Origin: Pseudomonadota bacterium
Lineage (GTDB): Bacteria; Pseudomonadota; Gammaproteobacteria; Burkholderiales; Burkholderiaceae_F
DNA length: 64,000 nucleotides
Direction: 5' to 3'
NCBI GenBank assembly: GCA_029778535.1
Contig: JAKOQB010000005.1
Coordinates: 62,001 to 126,000 of the forward strand
Shown here: piece after piece, positions 53,953-62,106 of the stretch
Numbering within the stretch: the first letter of the stretch is position 1
Layout of the letters: each line of letters starts with the position of its first letter
Notes under the pieces: model-generated
What the model was told of the DNA's origin: nothing
The model's database searches: none
Seen by the model: only the letters and a program-made list of their open reading frames with translations
Position numbers and translations under genes: made by a program

Positions 53953-54918
53953 TCAATCGACCCTCGTCCCGCTGCGCGCGATCACCGGCGCCCAGCGTTC
54001 GCGCTCGGCGCGCATGAACGCGGCGAACTGCGCGGGGCCGCCGCCGGCGACGTCCCAGCCGGCCGCCTCGATGCGCGTCTTCACGTCGTTCGCCTGCAGG
54101 ATCGCGTTGATCTCGCGGTTCAGCCGTTCGATCACGTCGCGCGGTGTGCCGGCGGGCGCGACGAAGCCGTTCCAAGCGATCGCCTCGAAGCCGGGGAAGC
54201 CGCTTTCGGCGATCGTCGGCAGCTCCTTCATCGGCGCCCAGCGCGTTGCGCTCGTCACCGCGAGCGGCCGGATCTTCTTCGCATCGATCAGCGGCAGCAG
54301 CGACGTCGGATTGCTCATGATCGCCTGCACGTCGCCCGCCGCCGCGGCCTGTGCCGCCGGCGGCGCGCCGTTGTAGGGGATGTGCACGAGATGGAGATTC
54401 GCTTGCGCCTTCAGCAGCTCCATCGCCAGATGCGACGAACTGCCGTTGCCGATCGATGCATAGTTGAGCTGCCCCGGCCGCGCGCGCACGTACTGAACGA
54501 ACTCGGCGAAGTTCGCCACCGGCAGCGCGCCGTTGACGGCGAGCAGGTTCGGCGCGGTGCCGACCAGCACGATCGGCGCGAGATCGCGCGCCGGGTCGTA
54601 GGCCAGCTTCGAATACAGGAAGGGCGCGGTCGCCAGCGGGCCGGTGAACGACAGGCCGAGCGTGTATCCGTCGCGTTCGGCCTTGGCGATCGCATCGGTG
54701 CCGACGGTGCCGCCGGCCTGCGGGCGGTTGTCGGCGATCACGGGCGGGCCGAGCCGTTCGCGCAGCTTCTCCGCGATCAGCCGGCCCAGCACGTCGATGG
54801 ACGAGCCCGGCGGCGCGGTCAGGATCATCCGCAACGCACGCGCGGGCCATGCTTGCGCGCGCGCGAGCGCGCTCGCGCCTGCCAGGGCGATGGCGGACAA
54901 GGCGGTTCTGCGTTTCAT
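53953..54918 (-). CDS. Bug-family (TctC) tripartite tricarboxylate transporter substrate-binding protein
   Basis: A 321-residue periplasmic binding protein with a signal peptide (MKRRTALSAIALAGASALARA). The fold features ALRMILTAPPGSSIDVLGRLIAEKL, VIADNRPQAGGTVGTDAIAKA and IPYNGAPPA are family standards. It binds a carboxylate ligand, whose identity cannot be read from sequence. No TctA/TctB membrane genes are adjacent, as is typical of the many orphan Bug genes in Burkholderiales. It lies between argG and a GGDEF gene. Confidence 0.92.
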   Translation of the reverse strand: MKRRTALSAIALAGASALARAQAWPARALRMILTAPPGSSIDVLGRLIAEKLRERLGPPVIADNRPQAGGTVGTDAIAKAERDGYTLGLSFTGPLATAPFLYSKLAYDPARDLAPIVLVGTAPNLLAVNGALPVANFAEFVQYVRARPGQLNYASIGNGSSSHLAMELLKAQANLHLVHIPYNGAPPAAQAAAAGDVQAIMSNPTSLLPLIDAKKIRPLAVTSATRWAPMKELPTIAESGFPGFEAIAWNGFVAPAGTPRDVIERLNREINAILQANDVKTRIEAAGWDVAGGGPAQFAAFMRAERERWAPVIARSGTRVD

Positions 54919-54966
54919 GCGGCGATCCGGCGCGAAGGGAACGCGCGATTCTCGCCCGGATCGCGC

Positions 54967-56634
54967 TCACGCGATGCCGTTGCCGCCCTTGCGCTTGGCG
55001 CGGTATAGCGCTGTGTCCGCCGCGTCGAGCAGCGCCTCGGCACGCGTCGTGCCGTCGAAAAGCGCGAGTCCGACCGAGGCGGTCAGCAGCGAACGGCGCT
55101 CCGCGCCGGCCGGACTGCGCCACGCGCGCAGCGAGTCGAGGTAGGTCGCGAACAGATGCGCGGCCCGCTCGCGCGTGCAGTCCGGCAGCAGCGCGCAGTA
55201 TTCGTCGCCGCCGTAGCGGAATACCTGCGCGTCGGGCGGCAGCATCATGCGCAGCCGCTCGGCGGCAAACACGATCGCGCTGTCGCCGATGCGGTGGCCG
55301 TAGCGGTCGTTGATCGGCTTCAGGTTGTCCAGATCGATCATGCCGACCGTCAGCGCTGTGCCGCTCGCGCGCGCGGCGCCGATCAGCTGCTCGAGCCGGT
55401 CGAGCAACTCGCGCCGGTTGAGCAGGCCCGTGACCGGATCGTGGATCGCCTGCTCGCGCGTCAGCTTCAGTTCCAGCGCGGCGCGCGCGTACGCCAGCCG
55501 CGCCGGCTGCGACGCCGCGCTCCAGCGGCCGTGCGCGGCGTGGTAGCGCCGGTGCCAGCGCCATGCGCGCCGCCAGTCGCCTTTGCGGGCGTACACATCC
55601 GAGATCGCCTGCAGCGTTTTCCACAGGTGCGGCAGGTGCGGCAGCCGCCGCAGCAGCAGCGCAGCGCGCCGCCAGTGCGCGATTGCCTGTGCCGAGTCGC
55701 CGCGCAGAAACGCGAGTCGACCGCTCGACCACGCGCCGGTCGCCAGGCCGAGGCGAAAGCTGCGCCGGGTGGCGTCGTCGAGCAGGCCCTGCAGGTACTG
55801 CTCGGCCTCGGCGAAACAACCGGTTTCGATCAGGTCTTCCGCCACCGTCGCCAGCACGTCGCCGGGGTGCCGCTGCAGCAGATAGTCGCGGTCGCATGCG
55901 AGCAGATCGAGCATCAGTTCGCGCGCCGGCCCGACGCGGCCGGTCTGCAGGTAGCAGTAGGCGAGGTTCACCCGGCAGACGGTGCCGAACCCCGCGACCT
56001 CGACCCGTGACTCGGCGGCGAGCGCCTGCTGCAGGCTGGTCTCCGCGCCGTCCCAGTCGCCGACGTGTAGCAGCACCGCGCCGATGTTCAGCAGCAGCAG
56101 CGCGAACGCGGCCGGGTGATGCGCGCGCACGTACTCGTACTCGGCGAAGAAATCACGGAACGCGAGTTCGGGTTTCGCCGACGCCATCAGCGCCACCGCG
56201 CGCCACGCGTGCAGGCAGTGGCGATCGAAGCTCGACAGCGAGGGCGCGGCCGCCAGCGCCGCATTGAGGTCGTCGAGCGCGCGCGGCACATCGCGATCGA
56301 TCGTGTGCAGCATGCCGCGCACGCCGCGCGCGAGCGCCTGCAGCCGGGTGCGGTCGGTGTCCGGCAGGGGCGCGCGGTCGAGTGACTGCAGCACGGCATC
56401 CAGGTCCGCGATCGCGGCGGCGCGTTCGCCGTAGCGGCCGCGCGCGGCAGCCAGGATCACGCGCGCGAACAGCGGATTGAATCCAGCGTCGTCGTCAGCG
56501 GTCGCCCACGCGTCGGCGACCGCCGTCGCGCGCCGCGGCGCGGACAGCACGCGAGTCCACGCCTCTTCGAGAGCCGCAAGCGCGTCGAACGGCGCGGATC
56601 GGGTCGAGAACGGCATTGCTTCCAACCGGTCCAT
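54967..56634 (-). CDS. TPR-GGDEF protein, probable soluble diguanylate cyclase
   Basis: A 555-residue soluble protein. About 1-390 is a helical TPR-like array (AWATADDDAGFNPLF, GDWDGAETSLQQALAAE, AYCYLQTGRVGPARELMLDLL). The GGDEF domain has an intact GGDEY active site at 475-479 and GMIDLDNLKPINDRYGHRIGD, so it should make cyclic di-GMP. The RxxD inhibitory site that normally sits just upstream of the motif is absent, so product feedback there is lost. No membrane segment or sensor domain is seen; the TPR array is the likely input. Confidence 0.9.
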   Translation of the reverse strand: MDRLEAMPFSTRSAPFDALAALEEAWTRVLSAPRRATAVADAWATADDDAGFNPLFARVILAAARGRYGERAAAIADLDAVLQSLDRAPLPDTDRTRLQALARGVRGMLHTIDRDVPRALDDLNAALAAAPSLSSFDRHCLHAWRAVALMASAKPELAFRDFFAEYEYVRAHHPAAFALLLLNIGAVLLHVGDWDGAETSLQQALAAESRVEVAGFGTVCRVNLAYCYLQTGRVGPARELMLDLLACDRDYLLQRHPGDVLATVAEDLIETGCFAEAEQYLQGLLDDATRRSFRLGLATGAWSSGRLAFLRGDSAQAIAHWRRAALLLRRLPHLPHLWKTLQAISDVYARKGDWRRAWRWHRRYHAAHGRWSAASQPARLAYARAALELKLTREQAIHDPVTGLLNRRELLDRLEQLIGAARASGTALTVGMIDLDNLKPINDRYGHRIGDSAIVFAAERLRMMLPPDAQVFRYGGDEYCALLPDCTRERAAHLFATYLDSLRAWRSPAGAERRSLLTASVGLALFDGTTRAEALLDAADTALYRAKRKGGNGIA

Positions 56635-56743
56635 GTCGCGCGAGAATACGACACGCGATCAAGTCCGGGGTGTCGAATATTCGCTTGACGTCGACCGGCC
56701 GGCAGGTTGCCGAGGCCGGAAATCCGCGGTGAAGAACGCGCGG

Positions 56744-57667
56744 CTACCGCACGTTGCGGCCGAGCAGCAGGTACTCCATTAGCGCTTTCTGTGCATGCAG
56801 CCTGTTTTCTGCCTCATCGAACACGACGGACTGGGGCCCTTCGAGCACGTCCTCGGTGACTTCCTCGCCGCGGTGCGCGGGCAGGCAGTGCATGAAGAGC
56901 GCATCGGGCCTGGCGGCCCGCATCAGTGTCGCGTCGACCTGCCAGCGCGCGAAGGCGCGGCGGCGCACCTCGTTCTCGGCCTCGAAGCCCATGCTGGTCC
57001 ACACGTCGGTGTTGACCAGATCGACGCCGCGCGCGGCGTCGAGCGGGTCGGCGAAGAAGCGGAAGTGCGGTCCCGGCGGCGCCAGCCGCGCATCGAGCGG
57101 ATACCCGGGCGGCGTCGATACGTGCAGCGTGAAGCCGAGCAGCCGCGCCGCCTGCAGCCACGTGTAGGCCATGTTGTTGGCGTCGCCGATCCACGCCACC
57201 GTCCTGCCGGCGATCGAGCCGCGGTGCTCGATGAAGGTGTAGATGTCGGCGAGGATCTGGCACGGGTGATATTCGTTGGTCAGCCCGTTGATCACCGGCA
57301 CGCGCGAATGCGCGGCGAACGTCTCGATCTTCGCCTGCTCGTAGGTTCGGATCATCACGAGGTCGACCATGCGCGAGATCACGCGCGCGGTGTCCTCGAT
57401 CGGCTCGGCGCGGCCAAGCTGCGAATCGCCGGTGGTCAGGTGGATCACCGAGCCGCCCATCTGGTACATGCCGGCCTCGAAGCTCACCCGCGTGCGCGTG
57501 CTGGCCTTCTCGAACACCATCGCCAGCGTGCGGTCGGCCAGCGGCTGGTAGAACTCGTAGCGCTTGAAACGGTCCTTGATGAGGCGCGTGCGCTCGAACA
57601 CCCACTCGATCTCGTCGCGCGAGAAATCCGCGAGCTGCAGGAAATGTTTGATCGGTGCGCCCGGCAT
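56744..57667 (-). CDS. argF: Ornithine carbamoyltransferase ArgF
   Basis: A 307-residue enzyme forming citrulline from ornithine and carbamoyl phosphate. STRTR at 56-60 binds carbamoyl phosphate; HCLPAHRGEEV and DANNMAYTWL complete the signature. The start MPGAPIKHFLQLADFS has a strong AGGAGG upstream and lies 8 bases after the argD stop, so the two are co-translated. A longer upstream reading is antisense to argD and was rejected. Confidence 0.96.
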   Translation of the reverse strand: MPGAPIKHFLQLADFSRDEIEWVFERTRLIKDRFKRYEFYQPLADRTLAMVFEKASTRTRVSFEAGMYQMGGSVIHLTTGDSQLGRAEPIEDTARVISRMVDLVMIRTYEQAKIETFAAHSRVPVINGLTNEYHPCQILADIYTFIEHRGSIAGRTVAWIGDANNMAYTWLQAARLLGFTLHVSTPPGYPLDARLAPPGPHFRFFADPLDAARGVDLVNTDVWTSMGFEAENEVRRRAFARWQVDATLMRAARPDALFMHCLPAHRGEEVTEDVLEGPQSVVFDEAENRLHAQKALMEYLLLGRNVR

Positions 57668-57675
57668 GCGGCCTC

Positions 57676-58848
57676 CTACGCGGCGAGAAAGTCGCGTACC
57701 AGCGGCGCCAGCCGCGCGACGATCTGATCGGCTTCGGCGGCATTGATCACGAGCGGCGGCAGCAGCCGGATCACGCGCTCCTGCGTGACGTTGATCAGCA
57801 GCCGCGCGTCGAGCGCGCGCCGGGCCAGATCGCCGCACGGCCGGTCGAGTTCGATGCCGATCATCAGCCCCTGGCCGCGGATCGCCGCCACGCCCGGCAG
57901 ACCGCCGAACTCGCGCGCGAATCCCGCGCGCATCCGCTCGCCCTGCGCGGCGGCGTTGGCCATCAGCTGCTCGTCCTCGATGATCGCCAGCGTCTCCAGT
58001 CCCGCGCGGCACGCGAGCGGCCCGCCGCCGAAGGTCGAACCGTGGTTGCCGGGCCCGAGCACGCCGGCCGCGGGGCCGCGCGCGACGACCGCGCCGATCG
58101 GCACACCGGAGCCCAGCCCCTTGGCGATCGTGATCACGTCCGGCCTGATGTCGGCCCACTGGTAGCCGAACCACTTGCCGGTGCGGCCGATGCCGGACTG
58201 CACCTCGTCGATCATCAGCAGCCAGCCGCGCTCGTCGCACCAGCGCCGCAGCGTGCGCACGTAATCGCGGTCGGCGACGCGAATGCCGCCTTCGCCCTGC
58301 AGCACCTCGAGCCAGATCGCCTGCACGCGCTGGTCCGCTGCTGCGACGCGTTCGATCGCGGCGACGTCGTTGTAGGGCACGCGGATGAAACCGGACGGCA
58401 ATGGGTCGAAGCCCTTGCGCGCCTTGTCCGAGCCGGTCGCCGCGAGCGTGGCCAGCGTGCGGCCATGCCACGCGTGTTCCATCACGATCGTCTGTGCCTC
58501 GGGGTTGCCGCGCTGGTGGCCGCGGAAGCGCACCAGCTTCAGCGCCCCTTCATTGGCCTCCGACCCCGAGTTGGCGAAGAACACCTCGTCCATGCCGGTC
58601 AGCGCGCAGATGCGATCGGCGAGCTGTTCCTGCTCCCGGATGCGATACACGTTCGACGTGTGGATCAGCTTGCCTGCCTGGTCTGCGATCGCCTTGACGA
58701 GCCGCGGGTGGCCGTGGCCGAGTCCGTTGACCGCGATGCCTGCCAGCGCGTCAAGGTACGCGTTGCCGTCGGCGTCGTACAGCCACGCGCCCTTGCCGTG
58801 GGTGAACGCCACCGGCAGGCGGCTGTAGGTGTTCATCAGGTGCGACAT
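57676..58848 (-). CDS. argD: Acetylornithine aminotransferase ArgD
   Basis: A 390-residue class-III PLP aminotransferase. The PLP lysine is K243 in TIAKGLGSG; D214 in MIDEVQSG and GSEANEGALKLVR are typical. It transaminates N-acetylornithine in arginine synthesis and may also act on succinyl-diaminopimelate. It is followed directly by argF. Upstream, a terminator ends the preceding decarboxylase transcript, and a TATAAT box lies on this strand at 58901-58896, so argD probably has its own promoter. Confidence 0.94.
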   Translation of the reverse strand: MSHLMNTYSRLPVAFTHGKGAWLYDADGNAYLDALAGIAVNGLGHGHPRLVKAIADQAGKLIHTSNVYRIREQEQLADRICALTGMDEVFFANSGSEANEGALKLVRFRGHQRGNPEAQTIVMEHAWHGRTLATLAATGSDKARKGFDPLPSGFIRVPYNDVAAIERVAAADQRVQAIWLEVLQGEGGIRVADRDYVRTLRRWCDERGWLLMIDEVQSGIGRTGKWFGYQWADIRPDVITIAKGLGSGVPIGAVVARGPAAGVLGPGNHGSTFGGGPLACRAGLETLAIIEDEQLMANAAAQGERMRAGFAREFGGLPGVAAIRGQGLMIGIELDRPCGDLARRALDARLLINVTQERVIRLLPPLVINAAEADQIVARLAPLVRDFLAA

Positions 58849-58861
58849 GGCGGGCTCGCTG

Positions 58862-58890
58862 AAAAAGAAAAACGCGGCGCGGCCGCGTTT
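58862..58890 (-). terminator. Rho-independent terminator after the PLP decarboxylase gene
   Basis: On the minus strand the stem AACGCGG/CCGCGTT encloses CCGCG and is followed by a T-rich run (TTTTTCTTTTT). It ends the decarboxylase transcript just before argD, which must therefore start from its own promoter. Confidence 0.8.
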
Positions 58891-58915
58891 GGCGAATTAT
58901 AGGGAGTTGTCGCGT

Positions 58916-58965
58916 CGCTGCGCGACGCTGTGGGGCGTTGCCGCTCCGCTGCGCGACGCTGTGGG
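58916..58965. repeat. Direct repeat pair (31-base period) between argD and the decarboxylase
   Basis: CGCTGCGCGACGCTGTGGG occurs at 58916-58934 and again at 58947-58965. The copies lie upstream of the TATAAT box of argD. They may be repeated binding sites or duplication by slippage. Confidence 0.55.
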
Positions 58966-59006
58966 CAGTCGCCGCGTCGCCTCGCGCCCTGCGCGGCGCC
59001 TCGCGC

Positions 59007-61058
59007 TCAGGCCGCCTTGCGGACCGCGCGCCTTGCGGCGAGCGGCGCCATCTTCTGCTCCTCGGCGGCGGTCAGCACGCGCACGCTCGGGAAGTAGCCC
59101 TGGTAGACGACGCCGTGCAGCTCGACCTTGTTCTGCACGCGCAGGTAGCGGATCAGGTACTCGACGATGTTCTCGGTGATGCGCTGGCCCGGCACCAGCA
59201 CGGGGATGCCGGGCGGGTAGGGCACGATCTGGTCGGCGCAGATGCGGCCCTTGAGCGCCGCGTTCGGCTGGTCGTTGTCGTCGAGCAGCGGGATCAGTTC
59301 GCCGCCGCAGTAGTACGCGTCACGCGGCAGGTAGACCAGTTCGGTGAACGGTGGCAGGTCCGGCGTGCGATACAGGCGGCGCGGCGCGCGCTTTTCGCGG
59401 CCGATGCGCATCAGCGCGTCGTACAGGCGCGAGCACTTCGAGCGCGTGGTACCGATGGTGAGGAGCAGCGTGATCGTGTTGAAGGTCGACTTCTCGATCG
59501 TGATGTTGAAGCGCGTGAAGAGTTCCTGCTGCAGCTCGTCGACCGTCAGGCCGCAGGAGGAGATGTCGACGGTGATCTTGGTCGGATCGAGGCGGATGCC
59601 GTCGCCCTTGACCTCGTCGGGCAGCAGGTCGTCGAGCTCGAGCACGCGGAACACGCCGGTCGAGTTGATCTGCTGGCGCAGCTCGGCCGCCAGCATCAGC
59701 GTGCGCTCGAGCAGCTTGTAGCCCTCCAGCACCGCCTGCTTGCGGCCGACGTCGAGGCTGGCGATCAAGCTGTACATCGGGCTGGTCGACGTATGCATGT
59801 TGAAGTTCTCGCGGAACAGGTGTTCCTTGAAGGTCGGGTCGTTCACATGGATGAACGCCGCCTGCGAGAAGGCGGTCAGCGTCTTGTGTGCCGACTGCGT
59901 CGCGTAGTCGGCGCCGGCCTCGAGCGCGGTCGGCCGCAGGTCGGGGTGGAAGCGCGCGTGGCTGAACCAGGCCTCGTCGATCAGGACCTTGATGTTCCTG
60001 GCGTGCGCGGCGTCGATGATCGGCTTCAGGTCGTAGCGCAAGCCGTCGTAGGTGCACGAGGTCAGCACCAGCAGTTGCGCGTCGGGGTGCTCGTCGATCG
60101 CCTTCAGGATTGACTTCTTCGGCACCGGGCCGAACACGCCGTACTTGCGGTTGACGCTGGAATCGAGATAGATCGGCCGCGCGCCCGACAGCACCACGCC
60201 GTGGTGCACGCTCTTGTGGCAGTTGCGGTCGAGCAGCATCTTCTCGCCCGGCGCGATCAGCGTCTGCAGGATCACCTTGTTGGCGGTCGACGTGCCGTTG
60301 GTGGCGAAGAAGGTCTTGCGCGCGCCGAACGCCTTGGCCGCCATCTGCTGCGCCTCGGCGATCACGCCGGTGGGCTCCATCAGCGAGTCGAGCGCCTTGA
60401 CCGACACCGACAGATCGGCGTCGAACACGTGCTCGCCCATGAACTCGTAGAACTCGTTGACCCACGGGCTGCCGCGCAGCGAGTCGCCGCTCGAGTGTCC
60501 GGGCGTGTGCCAGGCGTCCTTGGCCGACAGCACGTACGCCTTCAGCGCGTCGTAGAACGGCGTGCGCGCGCGCTCGGCGATCTGCGCGTTCAGGATCCGG
60601 TACATGCCGCGGTGGTCACGCTCCTCGCGGTAGAAGTAGCCGTCGACCGCCTCGGCGAAGAGGGCATCGACGACCTGGTCCTCCTTTTCCTTCTCGATCA
60701 GGATGTACAGGTCCAGTTCGGGCCGCAGCGCGGTAATCTTCTGCACCAGCTTGAGCGCGCTGACCTGCAGGCCGCGCGACGTTTCCTTGCCGTTGCCGTT
60801 GCGGCCGCCGGCGCGGCCGCCCGCACGCCGCCCGCCCTCCTGCACCGCGTACAGCTTGTCGTCGACGATCACGACCTGGATGTCGCCGTCCTCTTCGATC
60901 TGATGCAGCGCCTCCTTGGCCGTGAGCGCGCCGATGAAGGCGATGCCGAACGGGTTGTCGAGTGAGCGCGCCGCGGAGTTCAGGCCCTTCAGCAGATCCC
61001 TGAGAATCAGTGGCTCGTCGTTGATGACGAGCACTTTCGATATCGGGCCGGGCGACAT
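59007..61058 (-). CDS. Orn/Lys/Arg decarboxylase class-I (inducible type) protein
   Basis: A 683-residue PLP enzyme. The N-terminal wing domain (about 1-130, KVLVINDEPLILRDLLKGLN) resembles a receiver. PLP binds K392 in SAHKT, and FNMHTSTSPMYSLIASLD is family-typical. The C-terminal domain follows. It would decarboxylate arginine, lysine or ornithine; sequence alone does not decide which. Residues about 73-96 are a Gly/Arg-rich linker (EGGRRAGGRAGGRNGNG) inserted in the wing. I chose MSPGPISKVLV as the start; it has no good ribosome site. Confidence 0.9.
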   Translation of the reverse strand: MSPGPISKVLVINDEPLILRDLLKGLNSAARSLDNPFGIAFIGALTAKEALHQIEEDGDIQVVIVDDKLYAVQEGGRRAGGRAGGRNGNGKETSRGLQVSALKLVQKITALRPELDLYILIEKEKEDQVVDALFAEAVDGYFYREERDHRGMYRILNAQIAERARTPFYDALKAYVLSAKDAWHTPGHSSGDSLRGSPWVNEFYEFMGEHVFDADLSVSVKALDSLMEPTGVIAEAQQMAAKAFGARKTFFATNGTSTANKVILQTLIAPGEKMLLDRNCHKSVHHGVVLSGARPIYLDSSVNRKYGVFGPVPKKSILKAIDEHPDAQLLVLTSCTYDGLRYDLKPIIDAAHARNIKVLIDEAWFSHARFHPDLRPTALEAGADYATQSAHKTLTAFSQAAFIHVNDPTFKEHLFRENFNMHTSTSPMYSLIASLDVGRKQAVLEGYKLLERTLMLAAELRQQINSTGVFRVLELDDLLPDEVKGDGIRLDPTKITVDISSCGLTVDELQQELFTRFNITIEKSTFNTITLLLTIGTTRSKCSRLYDALMRIGREKRAPRRLYRTPDLPPFTELVYLPRDAYYCGGELIPLLDDNDQPNAALKGRICADQIVPYPPGIPVLVPGQRITENIVEYLIRYLRVQNKVELHGVVYQGYFPSVRVLTAAEEQKMAPLAARRAVRKAA

Positions 61059-61250
61059 GCCTGTGGGCAGAGGAGGGATCCTTGGGACGGGACGCTTTAT
61101 GCGCGAAATGCACCACGAACGCAAGCCAGCGCCGGAACTTCGAACGCACGGCGCACGGCTGCGTTGACACGCATCACCGGGTGGCGCTGCTTTGACACGC
61201 GTCGACCGGAAAGCGTTTCACGGACGATACAATCCGCGCCGTCTTTCTTC

Positions 61251-61634
61251 ATGTCCGATCTCGCTGAGCGCCCGCGCCCGGAACTCGCCGCCTTGACCGC
61301 CGAGCCCAAGAAACCGGCGCACGCCCCGCGCGAGTTCTTCATCCACGGCGTGACACTGCAAGGCAGGACCTTCCGCCCGAGCGACTGGGCCGAGCGCCTG
61401 TGCGGCGTGATGTCGGGCTTCCGACCGGGCGGCGTCGGCGCCGGCCGCGATGCGCTGATCGGCTATTCGCCGTACTGCCGGCCCACGACGGTGGGCGGCG
61501 TCAAGTGCGTGGTTGTCGACGAGCGGCTGCGGGACATCGAGCGGATGGCGTTCGATTTCGTGATGAATTTCGCGCGCGACAACGAACTGCAAGTGTTCGA
61601 GGGCGGTTCGCTGCCCGATCCGCCGCGCAGGTAG
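61251..61634 (+). CDS. DUF3579 family protein
   Basis: A 127-residue protein with FFIHGVTLQGRTFRPSDWAERLCG, ALIGYSPYCRPTTVGGVKCVVVDERL and FDFVMNFARDNELQVFEGG, the DUF3579 pattern that is largely restricted to betaproteobacteria. No signal peptide. It usually sits between rpsT and the arginine genes, as here, and is convergent with rpsT. The role is unknown; the ATG of MSDLAERPRPEL is the likely start. Confidence 0.9.
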   Translation: MSDLAERPRPELAALTAEPKKPAHAPREFFIHGVTLQGRTFRPSDWAERLCGVMSGFRPGGVGAGRDALIGYSPYCRPTTVGGVKCVVVDERLRDIERMAFDFVMNFARDNELQVFEGGSLPDPPRR

Positions 61635-61639
61635 TTCCG

Positions 61640-61678
61640 GCAAAAGCAAAGGGCGCGTCCCGTCGCGCGGGAACGCGC
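61640..61678 (-). terminator. Rho-independent terminator of rpsT
   Basis: On the minus strand GGGCGCGT and GGGACGCGCCC (arms at 61671-61678 and 61649-61660) form a stem with one bulge, followed by TTTGCTTTTG. It follows the rpsT stop by about 25 bases. Confidence 0.75.
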
Positions 61679-61702
61679 CCCTGATCGGGTCGTCGGCCGT
61701 CT

Positions 61703-61966
61703 TCAGCGCATCGCCTTCAGTGCCGCCGCCAGCCGGCTCTTGTTGCGCGCGGCCGTGTTCTTGTGAACGATCCTCTTGTCGGCGACCGAATCGATCACGC
61801 TGGTGGCTTTCTGGAACACCTCCAGCGCCGCCTTCTTGTCGCCGGCGGCGATCGCCTTGCGCACCGTCTTGACGGCCGTGCGCACGCGCGAGCGCAGCGC
61901 CGTGTTGTGCGCGTTGCGCGCCGTGTTCTGACGGGCGCGCTTGCGCGCCTGCTTGGTATTGGCCAT
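61703..61966 (-). CDS. rpsT: 30S ribosomal protein S20
   Basis: An 87-residue, lysine- and alanine-rich helical protein, the standard size: [39 protein letters not shown], with [18 protein letters not shown] at the end. It binds 16S rRNA helices 9 and 44. It is monocistronic with a promoter at 62042-62070 and a terminator at 61640-61678. In other bacteria S20 represses its own translation through the leader. Confidence 0.97.
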   Translation of the reverse strand: MANTKQARKRARQNTARNAHNTALRSRVRTAVKTVRKAIAAGDKKAALEVFQKATSVIDSVADKRIVHKNTAARNKSRLAAALKAMR

Positions 61967-62041
61967 GTCGCGTCCTGAGATCGAGGCGGCGCGCCGGTAA
62001 CTGAAGCCAGCGAATAAAGAGGGGCGCCGGAAAAGCCCTAG

Positions 62042-62070
62042 ACTATATCAGAGCGGCCGCACACGAACAA
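62042..62070 (-). promoter_or_regulatory. Predicted promoter of rpsT
   Basis: On the minus strand TTGTTC (62070-62065) is followed after 17 bases by TATAGT (62047-62042). It would give a leader of about 70 bases before the rpsT ATG, and overlaps the upstream region of divergent murJ. Confidence 0.55.
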
Positions 62071-62106
62071 AGCCGATCCGCCCGCCGCCTCGAGCCTCCC
62101 GCATCC

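Noticed and set aside
58862-58975. Small RNA gene between the decarboxylase and argD
   Set aside because: The only strong structure is a terminator, and the repeats are simple. No promoter-to-terminator unit of its own is seen.
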